Assembly (NCBI GenBank): GCA_016699715.1
Contig: CP065007.1
Span: 744,001-808,000, forward strand
Direction: 5' to 3'
DNA from: Candidatus Competibacteraceae bacterium
GTDB lineage: Bacteria; Pseudomonadota; Gammaproteobacteria; Competibacterales; Competibacteraceae
Length of the DNA: 64,000 nucleotides
The notes under the pieces were generated by a model, which saw only the letters and a program-made list of their open reading frames with translations, did not search any database and had not been told where the DNA came from. This document shows positions 33,717-42,665 of the stretch, piece after piece. The stretch's first letter is position 1, and the number at the start of each line of letters is the position of its first letter. Made by a program: the position numbers and the translations under genes.

Positions 33717-35966
33717 ATGTTGAGCAAGGATCTGGAGTTCTCCATCAATCTTGCTTTCCGCGAGGCACGGGACCGGCGCCATGAGTTTATGACCGTGGAG
33801 CACCTGCTGCTGGCCTTGCTGGACAATCCCGCGGCGGCGGAAGTGCTGCGGGCCTGCGGCGCCCATGTGGATAAGCTGAAACGGGACTTGCAAGCGTTCA
33901 TTCGCGATCATACCCCCTTGCTGGGGACTGACGACCCGCGCGAGACGCAGCCGACCCTGGGGTTCCAGCGGGTGCTGCAGCGGGCGGTGTTGCACGTTCA
34001 GTCCTCCGGCAACAAGGAGGTGACCGGCGCCAACGTGTTGGTGGCTATTTTCGGCGAGCAGGAATCGCAGGCGGTCTATTTTCTCAAGCAGCAGGAAATC
34101 AGCCGGCTGGACGTGGTGAATTTCATCTCGCACGGTATTTCCAAGGTGTCCGACGAGCAGGACGCCACCCCTCCGCAGGGCGAGGAAGGCCCCGAAAATC
34201 AGAGCGCCAAGCCGCTGGAAAACTTTGCCAGCAATCTGAACGAACTGGCGCGGCAGGGGCGTATCGACCCACTGATCGGCCGGCGCGATGAGGTCGAGCG
34301 CACCATTCAAATCCTGTGCCGGCGACGCAAGAACAATCCCCTCTTCGTCGGTGAAGCCGGAGTCGGCAAGACCGCCATCGCCGAAGGGTTGGCGAAGATG
34401 ATCGTCGATGGCGAGGTGCCGGAGGTGTTGCGCAACGCCACCATCTACGCGCTGGATCTGGGCTCGGTGGTGGCCGGCACCAAGTATCGCGGCGATTTCG
34501 AGAAGCGCTTGAAGTCGGTCCTGGCGCAATTGCGCAAGGAGCGGCACGCCGTGCTGTTCATCGACGAGATCCACACCATCATCGGTGCCGGCGCGGCTTC
34601 CGGTGGGGTGATGGACGCCTCGAACCTGATCAAGCCGATGCTGGCTTCCGGGGAGATGAAGTGCATCGGTTCGACGACTTATCAGGAGTATCGCGGCATT
34701 TTCGAAAAGGATCGGGCGCTGGCGCGACGCTTTCAGAAGATCGACGTCACCGAGCCGTCGGTCGAGGAAACCTACCAGATCCTGCGCGGGCTGAAGACCC
34801 GGTTCGAGGAGCACCACGACGTTAAATACGCCGACAAGGCGTTGCGCGCGGCGGTGGATCTGTCGGCGCGTTACATCAACGATCGCCACTTGCCGGACAA
34901 GGCCATCGACGTGATCGACGAGGCCGGCGCCAGCCAGCGGCTGCTGCCGGCCGCCAAGCGCAGGAAGGTGATCAACGTCGGCGATATCGAGACGATCATC
35001 GCCAAGATCGCCCGTATCCCACCCAAGACCGTGTCTTCCTCGGATAAGGACGTGTTGCGCAATCTGGAGCGGGATCTGAAGCTGGTGGTGTTCGGCCAGG
35101 ACGAGGCCATCGACATGCTGGCCAACGCCATCAAGATGGCGCGCGCCGGCTTGGGCAACGAACAAAAGCCGATCGGCAATTTCCTGTTCGCCGGCCCGAC
35201 CGGCGTCGGCAAGACCGAGGTCACCCGGCAACTCGCCCGGGTCATGGGCATCGAACTGATCCGCTTCGACATGACCGAGTACATGGAGCGGCACACGGTG
35301 TCGCGCTTGATCGGCGCGCCGCCGGGCTATGTCGGCTTCGATCAAGGCGGCTTGTTGACCGACGCCATCCTCAAACACCCGCATGCGGTGCTGCTGCTCG
35401 ATGAGGTCGAGAAGGCCCACCCGGACGTGTTCAACCTGCTGCTGCAGGTGATGGACCATGGCACGCTGACCGACAACAACGGCCGCAAAGCCGATTTTCG
35501 CAATGTGATCATCGTGATGACCACCAATGCCGGCGCTGAAATGATGGACCGGCCCTCGATTGGCTTTACGATGCAGGATCACAGCAGCGACGGTATGGAG
35601 GCTATCAAGCGGCTGTTCTCGCCGGAGTTCCGCAACCGCTTGGACGCCATCGTTCAGTTCAAGGGCTTGACGCCGGTCACCATCGCTCAGGTGGTGGACA
35701 AGTTCCTGATCGAGTTGGAAGCGCAGTTGGAGTCGAAGAAGGTGACGGTGGAAGTGGATCGGGCGGGACGGGCTTGGCTGGCCGAACGCGGTTACGATCC
35801 CAAGATGGGCGCGCGTCCCATGGCGCGGATCATTCAGGAAAGCATCAAGCGTCGCCTGGCCGAGGAGTTACTGTTCGGCCGGCTGGTCAACGGCGGGCAT
35901 GTGATGGTCACCGTGCGCGACGACGATTTGCAAGTGGAGATCGCCGAAGAGGAGGCGGTGCCCTAG
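33717..35966 (+). CDS. clpA: ATP-dependent Clp protease ATPase subunit ClpA
   Basis: A 749-residue double AAA+ unfoldase. N-domain repeats (LEFSINLAFREARDRRHEFM), then AAA-1 with Walker A GEAGVGKT and Walker B VLFIDEIHTI, and AAA-2 with GPTGVGKTEVTRQLARVMG and AVLLLDEVEKAHPDVFNLLL. The C-terminal half has the IGL-type loop region needed to dock on ClpP (SIGFT). Normal length. It pairs with ClpS just upstream and with infA on the opposite strand downstream, an arrangement common in gammaproteobacteria. Confidence 0.96.
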   Translation: MLSKDLEFSINLAFREARDRRHEFMTVEHLLLALLDNPAAAEVLRACGAHVDKLKRDLQAFIRDHTPLLGTDDPRETQPTLGFQRVLQRAVLHVQSSGNKEVTGANVLVAIFGEQESQAVYFLKQQEISRLDVVNFISHGISKVSDEQDATPPQGEEGPENQSAKPLENFASNLNELARQGRIDPLIGRRDEVERTIQILCRRRKNNPLFVGEAGVGKTAIAEGLAKMIVDGEVPEVLRNATIYALDLGSVVAGTKYRGDFEKRLKSVLAQLRKERHAVLFIDEIHTIIGAGAASGGVMDASNLIKPMLASGEMKCIGSTTYQEYRGIFEKDRALARRFQKIDVTEPSVEETYQILRGLKTRFEEHHDVKYADKALRAAVDLSARYINDRHLPDKAIDVIDEAGASQRLLPAAKRRKVINVGDIETIIAKIARIPPKTVSSSDKDVLRNLERDLKLVVFGQDEAIDMLANAIKMARAGLGNEQKPIGNFLFAGPTGVGKTEVTRQLARVMGIELIRFDMTEYMERHTVSRLIGAPPGYVGFDQGGLLTDAILKHPHAVLLLDEVEKAHPDVFNLLLQVMDHGTLTDNNGRKADFRNVIIVMTTNAGAEMMDRPSIGFTMQDHSSDGMEAIKRLFSPEFRNRLDAIVQFKGLTPVTIAQVVDKFLIELEAQLESKKVTVEVDRAGRAWLAERGYDPKMGARPMARIIQESIKRRLAEELLFGRLVNGGHVMVTVRDDDLQVEIAEEEAVP

Positions 35967-36047
35967 TCGGGACGCGGCGGGTGGTGTCAGGCGCGGGTTA
36001 TCGGGTTCCGAAGTGGCGTAACGTGACGATGCGATGTCGTGCGCCGT

Positions 36048-36266
36048 TCAGCGCCCGCGGTAAACGATGCGTCCCTTGCTCAAGTCGTAGGGGGTTAGCT
36101 CCACTTTCACCTTGTCGCCGGTCAGGATGCGGATGTAGTGCTTGCGCATCCGGCCGGAGATATGCGCCGTGACGACGTGACCGTTTTCCAGTTGTACCCT
36201 GAACATGGTGTTGGGCAGGGTGTCGATCACGGTGCCTTCCATTTCGATGTGGTCTTCTTTCGACAT
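36048..36266 (-). CDS. infA: Translation initiation factor IF-1
   Basis: A 72-residue OB-fold protein, almost invariant in bacteria: EDHIEMEGTVIDTLPNTMFR, VQLENGHVVTAHISGRMRKH and YIRILTGDKVKVELTPYDL. It occupies the A site during 30S initiation. ATG 36266 (MSKEDHIEMEG) with an AGAGGAAC-type ribosome site upstream gives the family length. Convergent with clpA. Confidence 0.97.
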   Translation of the reverse strand: MSKEDHIEMEGTVIDTLPNTMFRVQLENGHVVTAHISGRMRKHYIRILTGDKVKVELTPYDLSKGRIVYRGR

Positions 36267-36327
36267 AGTTCCTCTCGCTGCTACCGTATCTGCTCTGAAA
36301 AAGACGCGCAACCATAGCGGAAATCCC

Positions 36328-36828
36328 ATGGCGCGGCAAGTAGATGACCGGAAACCCTGTCTGAATGCCGCTGTCCACCATCTGCTGATCGTTTACCACT
36401 CGCAAACCGGCCACACCCGAGCGATGGCGCGGGCAGTGGTGCGTGGCGCGCGGCGGGTGGCGGATGTGGAGACCCGGTTGAAGATGGCGCTGCGTGCCAG
36501 CCTGGACGATCTGCTATGGGCGCACGGCTTGCTGCTGGGTACGCCGGAGAATTTCGGCTACATGTCCGGCGCGATGAAGAATTTCCTGGATCGCACCTAT
36601 TATCCCGCTCAAGGCAAGATCAGCGGCCTGCCTTACGCGATTTTCATCAGCGCCGGCAACGACGGTAGCGGGGCGCTGACCAGTATTGAGCGCATCGCCC
36701 GCGGTTATCCGCTCAAGCCGGTTTGCGACCCGATCATCGCCCGTGGTGAACTGACTGCCGAAGTGCTGCGACAATGCGAGGAATTGGGCGAAACCATGGC
36801 TTCGGGGGTGGCGTGGGGGATTTTCTGA
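36328..36828 (+). CDS. Flavodoxin-like/NAD(P)H-dependent FMN oxidoreductase family protein
   Basis: A 166-residue flavodoxin fold. FMN-phosphate loop at the start, LLIVYHSQTGHTRAMARAVV, then WAHGLLLGTPENFGYMSGAM for the isoalloxazine site, and IFISAGNDGSGAL. It is shorter than WrbA and lacks WrbA's C-terminal part. The substrate is unknown. It is divergent from infA (61 bp between starts) and overlaps the mtgA reading frame by up to 55 bp, suggesting co-transcription. Confidence 0.75.
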   Translation: MARQVDDRKPCLNAAVHHLLIVYHSQTGHTRAMARAVVRGARRVADVETRLKMALRASLDDLLWAHGLLLGTPENFGYMSGAMKNFLDRTYYPAQGKISGLPYAIFISAGNDGSGALTSIERIARGYPLKPVCDPIIARGELTAEVLRQCEELGETMASGVAWGIF

Positions 36829-37583
36829 AGGGGTGGTTGCGCGGGTGGACTGCCCGTGCCAAACCGACCACCCGACCGTCGCCGAAACGCGGCCTGTTAA
36901 CTCGAATCGGCAGAGGACTCTGGACGACGATATGGGTTTTCGTCTTGATTTCACTGGCGTTGGTGCTGCTGTTGCGCTGGATGCCGCCGCCGGTTTCCAG
37001 CGTCATGGCACAGAATTGGTGGCGGGCGGCCTGGAGCGATGGCGCGACGATTCGTCACCAGTGGATGCCGTATGAAAAAATCTCGCCCTATGCGGCGCTG
37101 GCGGTGATCGCTGGGGAAGATCAACGCTTTCCCCAGCATTACGGCTTCGATTTGATCGAGATCCAGCAGGTGTTGGACGATCTGGTAGCAGGCAAGTCGG
37201 TGCGCGGGGCCAGCACCCTCAGCCAGCAGGTGGCAAAAAATTTGTTCCTATGGTCGGGACGCGACTGGGTCCGCAAGGGCTTGGAAGCGTGGTTTACGGT
37301 ATTGTTGGAGTTGCTCTGGTCCAAGCAACGGATTCTGGAGGTCTATCTGAACATCGCCGAGTTCGGCGAAGATACCTTCGGGGCGGAGGCCGCCAGCCGG
37401 CAATTTTTCGACAAGTCCGCCGCCCGACTGACCGCCCGGGAAGCCGCGCGGTTGGCGGCGGTGCTGCCCAACCCCCGGCGCTACCGGGTGGATCGGCCCT
37501 CGGCCTATGTGATCAAGCGTCAGCGCTGGATCGAACGGCAGATGCGGCAGTTGGGCGGTATCGCTTATCTCGAGCGATTGTGA
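36774..37583 (+). CDS. mtgA: Monofunctional peptidoglycan transglycosylase
   Basis: Glycosyltransferase family 51 enzyme that polymerises lipid II. One N-terminal TM helix (TTIWVFVLISLALVLLLRWM) and a GT51 domain with VIAGEDQRFPQHYGFD (catalytic Glu), RGASTLSQQVAKNLFLW, KGLEAWFTVLLELLWSKQRI and LEVYLNIAEFGEDTFGAEAA. No transpeptidase domain follows. The ATG at 36774 lies inside the preceding gene; GTG 36813 or TTG 36837 would reduce the overlap, so the start is uncertain. Confidence 0.92.
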   Translation: MRGIGRNHGFGGGVGDFLKGWLRGWTARAKPTTRPSPKRGLLTRIGRGLWTTIWVFVLISLALVLLLRWMPPPVSSVMAQNWWRAAWSDGATIRHQWMPYEKISPYAALAVIAGEDQRFPQHYGFDLIEIQQVLDDLVAGKSVRGASTLSQQVAKNLFLWSGRDWVRKGLEAWFTVLLELLWSKQRILEVYLNIAEFGEDTFGAEAASRQFFDKSAARLTAREAARLAAVLPNPRRYRVDRPSAYVIKRQRWIERQMRQLGGIAYLERL

Positions 37584-37593
37584 GTGGACGGGC

Positions 37594-37872
37594 ATGGAAC
37601 AAAAACCACGAGTCAGCATCACTTATTGCACACAATGCCGCTGGTTGCTGCGGGCCGCCTGGTTGGCTCAGGAATTGTTGACCACGTTCGAGCAGGAGTT
37701 GGGCGAAGTGGCGCTGCGGCCCGGTACCGGCGGGGTGTTCGAAATCCGGGTCGGCGATGAATTGATCTGGTCGCGCCAGCGGGAAGGACGGTTTCCCGAG
37801 GCCAAGGAGGTCAAACAAAGAGTGCGCGACCGGATTGCGCCGGAGCGGAATCTGGGTCATTCGGATCGCTAA
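37594..37872 (+). CDS. SelT/SelW/SelH (Rdx) family thioredoxin-fold protein
   Basis: A 92-residue protein with the Rdx fold. The redox motif is CTQC near the N-terminus (SITYCTQCRWLLRAAW), i.e. the cysteine form of the CxxU motif of selenoproteins W and T. The middle segment VALRPGTGGVFEIRVGDELI and the end KQRVRDRI complete the family pattern. Function is unclear; a thiol redox role is assumed. It starts 10 bp after mtgA and lies 44 bp before dsbB, another thiol-redox gene. Confidence 0.85.
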   Translation: MEQKPRVSITYCTQCRWLLRAAWLAQELLTTFEQELGEVALRPGTGGVFEIRVGDELIWSRQREGRFPEAKEVKQRVRDRIAPERNLGHSDR

Positions 37873-37916
37873 GTCGGTCCGATCTGTCTTTAACAACACA
37901 GTGTATTGGACGTGTC

Positions 37917-38453
37917 ATGCAGGATTTTCGAATAATCAGCGCTACCGCCCCGGACCGGTACGGATGGCGATCCCGCCGGATGTTGAATGGGCTGGGGTTT
38001 TTGATTTGCGCCGGTGGCCTGGGTTTTGCCTATTACGTCCAGCACTATCTGGGGATTGAGCCGTGTCCGCTATGCATTTTCCAGCGCTTGGCCCTGCTGG
38101 CGGTTGGGGTGGTGTTTTTAGTGGCGACCCTGCACGGTCCAGGCGATGGGGGTGCGAAAGTCTATGGCGTGTTGGTGGGGCTTGCCGCCGGGATCGGCGC
38201 CGGGATCGCCGTTCGGCACGTCTGGTTGCAGCATCTGCCTCCAGAGGCCGCGCCGCGCTGCGGGCCGAGCCTGGAGTACATGCTGCAAGCGTTTCCGTTG
38301 AACGAAACCATTCGCGAGGTGCTGACCGGTTCCGGCGAGTGCGCCAAGGTGGACTGGGGTTTGCTCGGCTTCAGCATGCCGGAATGGACGCTGCTGCTGT
38401 TTGTCGTGCTGGGCGTGGCGGGTGTGATCGGCAACTGGCGGCTACGAAGCTGA
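37917..38453 (+). CDS. dsbB: Disulfide bond formation protein DsbB
   Basis: Inner-membrane quinone reductase that reoxidises DsbA. The 178-residue protein has four TM helices. First periplasmic cysteine pair CPLC in GIEPCPLCIFQRLALL; second pair with Cys in AAPRCGPSLEYMLQ and GSGECAKVDWGLLGFSMPEW. All four reactive cysteines are present. Normal family length. The dsbA partner is not in the window. Confidence 0.93.
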   Translation: MQDFRIISATAPDRYGWRSRRMLNGLGFLICAGGLGFAYYVQHYLGIEPCPLCIFQRLALLAVGVVFLVATLHGPGDGGAKVYGVLVGLAAGIGAGIAVRHVWLQHLPPEAAPRCGPSLEYMLQAFPLNETIREVLTGSGECAKVDWGLLGFSMPEWTLLLFVVLGVAGVIGNWRLRS

Positions 38454-38529
38454 GCGGGTGCTCAGCCGTCGCTGGGCCGGTATTCTGACGAGGGTCCGGG
38501 TCGCGAAAGAAGGACTCCGACCGGGAAAG

Positions 38530-38728
38530 TCAACCTGGATGGAGCGATTTGCCGGGATCGGGAAACGTCACCCGGTCATAGACTTCGGCCAGAGGCAGGG
38601 TGCATGCGATGACCGGGATTTCGATTGGCGTAGATACAGCCGTTCAGATACTCGTTCCTGGTTTCGGCCTGACGTTCCCGCGCCAGGTAGTCGGCGGCGG
38701 TGACGAACAGTTCGGCAGGTCGTGACAT
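38530..38728 (-). pseudogene. Uma2-family endonuclease (DUF820), internally deleted
   Basis: From ATG 38728 the frame reads MSRPAELFVTAADYLARERQ and RNEYLNGCIYA, the N-terminus of Uma2/DUF820 proteins. It then jumps, with a frame change, to IPVIACTLPLAEVYDRVTFP ending at a TGA (38530), which looks like their C-terminus. About 120 central residues with the PD-(D/E)XK active site are gone. This remnant is the only thing seen between dsbB and hemL. Confidence 0.6.
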
Positions 38729-38744
38729 GGCCGGACCCTCCCCG

Positions 38745-40025
38745 TCAAATACGAGCAAATACCCGCCGGGCGGCAACGGCGGTGGCGTCGAGATCTGCTT
38801 CGGTATGCGCCGAGGACATGAATCCCGCCTCGAACGCGGACGGCGCGAAATAAACGCCCTCGGCCAGCATCCCGTGGAAGAAGGCCTTGAACCGCTCGAC
38901 ATCGCAGGCAGTGGCTTGCGCGTAATGAGTGACATTCTCCGCGGTAAAGAACAGTCCGAACATTCCGCCGACATAATTTGTCGTCAGCAACACGCCAGTT
39001 TCGCCGGCGGCGGTCACCAGTTCGTCGCACAGTTGCCGGGTCTTGGTGGCGAGGTCGGCATGAAAGCGGGGGTTGGCGATGAGATCCAGCGTCGCCAGCC
39101 CAGCCGCCAGCGCCACCGGGTTGCCCGACAGTGTGCCGGCCTGGTAGACCGGTCCCAGTGGCGCCAGTTGTTCCATGATCGCCCGCTTGCCGCCGAAGGC
39201 GCCGACCGGCATCCCGCCGCCGATGATTTTGCCCAGCGTGGTCAGGTCGGGAGTGACACCGTAGAGTTCCTGTGCCCCGCCCAGCGCCACCCGGAAGCCG
39301 GTCATCACCTCGTCGAAGATCAGTACGCTACCGTGGCGAGTGCACAGTTCGCGCAGCCCCGCCAGGAAACCGGGCGCGGGTGGGATGCAGTTCATGTTGC
39401 CGGCGACCGGTTCGACGATGACTCCGGCGATTTCCTCGCCGAGCTTCGAAAACGCCTGCCGGGCTTCCAGAAGATCGTTGTAGGTCAGCGTCACGGTGTA
39501 CGCCGCCAGCGCCGCCGGCACGCCGGGCGAGGTCGGCACGCCCAGCGTGAGCGCCCCGGAACCAGCCTTGATCAGCAACGAGTCGGAATGACCGTGGTAA
39601 CAGCCCTCGAATTTGACGATGATGTTACGGCCGGTAAAGCCGCGCGCCAGGCGAATGGCGCTCATGGTCGCCTCGGTGCCGGAGTTGCACATGCGCACCA
39701 ATTCCATCGACGGGACCAGTTCCCGAATCCGCCGGGCCATGACCGTTTCCATTTCGGTGGGCGCGCCGAAGCTCAGGCCGTGGGCGGCGGCGTCCTGCAC
39801 GGCGCGGACCACGGCCGGGTGGGCATGGCCGACGATCATCGGTCCCCAGGACCCGACATAATCGATGTAGCGGCGGCCGTCTTCGTCGTACAGATAGGCC
39901 CCCTCGCCGCGCTTGAAGAAGATCGGCGTGCCGCCGACACCGCGAAAGGCGCGGACCGGCGAGTTGACGCCGCCGGGAATGTAGTTTTGCGCTTCGACGA
40001 ACAGCTTTTCGGAACGGGTGGCCAT
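38745..40025 (-). CDS. hemL: Glutamate-1-semialdehyde 2,1-aminomutase
   Basis: PLP enzyme forming 5-aminolevulinate for heme in the C5 pathway. The 426-residue protein shows the family start KLFVEAQNYIPGGVNSPVRA, substrate-side RMCNSGTEATMSAIRLARGF, FEGCYHGHSDSLL, the cofactor-binding LIFDEVMTGFRVALGG and the PLP lysine in TTLGKIIGGGMPVGAFGG. Length is normal. thiE and thiD lie immediately upstream on the same strand (11-bp gap to thiE), a frequent gammaproteobacterial arrangement. Confidence 0.96.
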   Translation of the reverse strand: MATRSEKLFVEAQNYIPGGVNSPVRAFRGVGGTPIFFKRGEGAYLYDEDGRRYIDYVGSWGPMIVGHAHPAVVRAVQDAAAHGLSFGAPTEMETVMARRIRELVPSMELVRMCNSGTEATMSAIRLARGFTGRNIIVKFEGCYHGHSDSLLIKAGSGALTLGVPTSPGVPAALAAYTVTLTYNDLLEARQAFSKLGEEIAGVIVEPVAGNMNCIPPAPGFLAGLRELCTRHGSVLIFDEVMTGFRVALGGAQELYGVTPDLTTLGKIIGGGMPVGAFGGKRAIMEQLAPLGPVYQAGTLSGNPVALAAGLATLDLIANPRFHADLATKTRQLCDELVTAAGETGVLLTTNYVGGMFGLFFTAENVTHYAQATACDVERFKAFFHGMLAEGVYFAPSAFEAGFMSSAHTEADLDATAVAARRVFARI

Positions 40026-40036
40026 GGTGGATCTCC

Positions 40037-40666
40037 TCAGGCGAACAGGGTGGCGTAGCGGCGGGCGGCGGCCTGGATATCGGGCTGGCCGAACACGCCG
40101 CTGACCACCGCCAGCATATCGGCGCCGGCTTCCAGCAACAGGGGCGCATTGTCCGGCGTGATGCCGCCGATGGCGACGACCGGCACGCGCAGCACTGCCC
40201 GCGCCGCCCGCGGCAACTCGATGGGCGCGCGGATCTCGGTGGGCTTGGTCGGGGATGGGAAGAAAGCGCCGAAAGCCACGTAATCGGCGCCTTCATCGGC
40301 GGCGGCCAGCGCCAGATCCAGTCGATCGTAACAGGATACGCCAATCAGGGCGTCCGCACCCAGGCGGGCACGAGCGTGGGCGAAGGCGGGGTCGTCCTGA
40401 CCAACATGGACGCCCGCCGCGCCAGCTTGCGCCGCCAGCTCCACATCGTCGTTGACGATCAACGGTACTTCATGGTGGCGGCACATCGCGTTCAAAGCCC
40501 GAACCTGGGCCAGTCGCCGGATCGGGTCGGCGCTCTTGTCCCGGTACTGAATCAGGCGGGCGCCGCCGAGAATCGCCTGCTCGACCGCGTGGACCAGCCG
40601 GTCATCGGGGATCAGCAGGGCATCGGTGATCGCGTACAGGCCGCGACAACGGCTTGGCGTTTTCAT
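40037..40666 (-). CDS. thiE: Thiamine-phosphate synthase
   Basis: Joins the pyrimidine and thiazole halves of thiamine. The 209-residue TIM barrel has GLYAITDALLIPDDRLVHAV, RLIQYRDKSADPIRRLAQVR, VPLIVNDDVELAAQAGAAGV, VHVGQDD and the phosphate loop VVAIGGITPDNAPLLLEAGA. ATG 40666 overlaps the thiD stop (ATGA), so the two are translationally coupled. Confidence 0.94.
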   Translation of the reverse strand: MKTPSRCRGLYAITDALLIPDDRLVHAVEQAILGGARLIQYRDKSADPIRRLAQVRALNAMCRHHEVPLIVNDDVELAAQAGAAGVHVGQDDPAFAHARARLGADALIGVSCYDRLDLALAAADEGADYVAFGAFFPSPTKPTEIRAPIELPRAARAVLRVPVVAIGGITPDNAPLLLEAGADMLAVVSGVFGQPDIQAAARRYATLFA

Positions 40667-41493
40667 GCCGGACCTCGATGGGTGCTGGCCCAGAACAGCC
40701 GATTGGGTAGCAGTTGGCCGCCGCCAACCCGGTAGCTGGCTTGCAGCGCATGCCAGGTGTAGTCCTGGGCACGGCGCACGACGGAACTGAGCGCCGCCCA
40801 TTCCAATTCCCGTCCTTGGGCGAGCAGGGCGGCGATGGCGGCGGCCAGAGTGCAACCGGAGCCGTGATGATGGCCGGGTAACCGCGGCCAGCGGTAGCTT
40901 TCCAATAAGCGGTTGTTGCCGTAGCAGCTATTGATCACTTCCCCGGTTGGTTCATGCCCGCCGGTGATCAGCACATAGCGGCTGCCGTGCCCCAGCAGCG
41001 CCATGGCGCAGGCCTCCAGCGTATCGGCTTCCGGCGCCAGCCGACGCGCTTCGACACTGTTGGGCGTCAGGACCGTGACCAGCGGCAGCAGCAGGGTTCG
41101 CACGGCATTGAGCAGCTTGAGATTGGCCAGTTCGGTGCCGCCGCCCGCCGTCAGGATCGGATCGAGCACCACCGGGATGCCGGGATAGGCGGCCAACAGC
41201 GCGTGCAGCGCGCCGGCGTTTTCAACGCTGCCGATCAGGCCGATCTTGATGGCCGCCACCGGCATGTCTTCCAGCACGGCCCGCGCTTGGGCCAGCACTT
41301 GATCCGGTTCGACCGGCAGCAACGCATGGACATTGTGGGTGTCCTGCACGGTCAGGGCGGTCACGATGGGTGCGGGGTGGCAGCCCAGACTGGCGATTGC
41401 CGTAATATCGGCCGCCAGCCCGGCTCCACCGCTGGGATCGTTGCCGGCCAAGGTCATGACCACGGGAGGAGGTGAGAGGGAAAAATCGGTCAA
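40663..41493 (-). CDS. thiD: Hydroxymethylpyrimidine(-phosphate) kinase
   Basis: Phosphorylates HMP and HMP-P for thiamine synthesis. Ribokinase-like fold of 276 residues: VMTLAGNDPSGGAGLAADIT, TALTVQDTHNVHALLPVE, VVLDPILTAGGGTELANL and the anion hole HHHGSGCTLAAAIAALLAQG. The start is probably TTG 41493, with GGAG seven bases upstream; a longer frame from 41574 adds an unlike leader. It is the first gene of thiD-thiE-hemL. Confidence 0.92.
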   Translation of the reverse strand: MTDFSLSPPPVVMTLAGNDPSGGAGLAADITAIASLGCHPAPIVTALTVQDTHNVHALLPVEPDQVLAQARAVLEDMPVAAIKIGLIGSVENAGALHALLAAYPGIPVVLDPILTAGGGTELANLKLLNAVRTLLLPLVTVLTPNSVEARRLAPEADTLEACAMALLGHGSRYVLITGGHEPTGEVINSCYGNNRLLESYRWPRLPGHHHGSGCTLAAAIAALLAQGRELEWAALSSVVRRAQDYTWHALQASYRVGGGQLLPNRLFWASTHRGPA

Positions 41494-41653
41494 GTCGGTA
41501 CTCCTGGCGGATGATGGATCGGGAGGTGGGTCCGATCGGCGCTCGGCAAGTGGGAACTTCAAGAATTCTAACAAACGCCACGGGTTTTTCGGGATGCGCC
41601 AGCGTGGGAGAATAGCGACCCCGAAAACATGGCATCAAGGAAAATAAAACCCG

Positions 41654-41818
41654 ATGAAGAAGTATATGTGTCTGATTTGCGGATGGATCTATGATGAGGA
41701 AAAGGGTTGGCCCGACGACGACATCCCGCCGGGCACCCGCTGGGAAGATATACCATTAACCTGGACTTGCCCCGAGTGCGGCGCCGTCAAGGACGATTTC
41801 GAGATGGTGGAGATTTAG
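41654..41818 (+). CDS. Rubredoxin (54 aa)
   Basis: A short gene: MKKYMCLICGWIYDEEKGWP leads to a 54-residue rubredoxin with both Cys pairs, CLICG and CPECG, and the family PPGTRWEDIPLTWTCPECGA. It carries a single iron coordinated by four Cys and passes electrons in the cytosol. It is divergent from thiD (160 bp apart) and has its own upstream region. The last Asp/Glu-rich stretch (KDDFEMVEI) is typical. No reductase gene is adjacent. Confidence 0.93.
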   Translation: MKKYMCLICGWIYDEEKGWPDDDIPPGTRWEDIPLTWTCPECGAVKDDFEMVEI

Positions 41819-41837
41819 GGGCTCGGAGAAGCAGCGC

Positions 41838-42653
41838 TTAGGACGGCTGTCCGGCAACGGTGGGAAAGGACGCCAGTTCCACGCCCGAGCCGAGCAGCGC
41901 TGCCTTGCCGCGCACGGTCAGGTCGGTGACGAAGGCGAACTGCTGGCGCGGGTCGAGCGGGTAAGCCTTGAGGCGGTAATGGGTGCCGAACGGCTTTTCC
42001 CGCACGATCACGCCGATCGGCTGATCGATTTGCAGTAGCGAGCTGCTCAGGGCGACGTCGTACAACATCTGGTGGACCTGGGCGGCATCGTGATGGGGAT
42101 GGAGGTAGAAGTCCGCCACGCATTGCAGGTGCTGGCTGCCGTCGTTGGCGTTGAAAATGGCGTGGTCCCACAGCTTGAGATGTGGGATATGCACGACGGT
42201 GTCGTCCGGGGTGACGATTTCCACCGTGCGCATGTGAATGGCGCGCACCTCGCCGTAAGTTCCGTTCACTTCAATCCAGTCGCCGTGCCGGTAGGGGAGT
42301 TCGTACAGGACCACGATGCCGGCGATCAGGCTACTGGCGTAATCCTTGGCGGCGAAGCCCAGCGCCAGGCCCAGCGCACCCAGCAAGCCCACCAGATTTT
42401 CGAAGGTCGGTTCGATAATACGCTGCAAAACCAGCAGGAGGGCGGCGACGATTAGCAGCAGCCGGAAGGCGGGCACCAGGGCCAGTGCTCGCAGGCGGTG
42501 GCGGCCGGATAAGCGGCCAGCCAGCGCCGGAACCAGGCGCTGGGCCAAGGTGATCAGGAGCCATGCGCCGACCGTGATCAGCAGGATTTGCACGATGGCG
42601 GTTTCGCTGATGCTGCTTAGCGCCGCTCCCAACCGGCCGACATCGTCGTTCAT
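41838..42653 (-). CDS. Small mechanosensitive channel, MscS family
   Basis: A 271-residue channel. Three or so N-terminal TM helices, then the pore-lining region NLVGLLGALGLALGFAAKDY, and the beta-domain motif LPYRHGDWIEVNGTYGEVRA with DDTVVHIPHLKLWDHAIFN. It would open on membrane tension to release solutes. It sits 12 bp after an unidentified 412-residue gene on the same strand, so they probably share a transcript. Shorter than E. coli MscS by about 15 residues. Confidence 0.88.
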   Translation of the reverse strand: MNDDVGRLGAALSSISETAIVQILLITVGAWLLITLAQRLVPALAGRLSGRHRLRALALVPAFRLLLIVAALLLVLQRIIEPTFENLVGLLGALGLALGFAAKDYASSLIAGIVVLYELPYRHGDWIEVNGTYGEVRAIHMRTVEIVTPDDTVVHIPHLKLWDHAIFNANDGSQHLQCVADFYLHPHHDAAQVHQMLYDVALSSSLLQIDQPIGVIVREKPFGTHYRLKAYPLDPRQQFAFVTDLTVRGKAALLGSGVELASFPTVAGQPS

Positions 42654-42665
42654 GATGCTCTTCTC

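Noticed and set aside
33369..35582. Long open frame (737 codons) antisense to clpS-clpA
   Set aside because: It is a mirror of the GC-rich coding strand; clpA has complete AAA+ motifs on the other strand, while this frame is His/Gln/Arg-rich with no recognisable domain.
38700..40058. 452-codon frame antisense to hemL
   Set aside because: hemL is complete and motif-rich on the minus strand.
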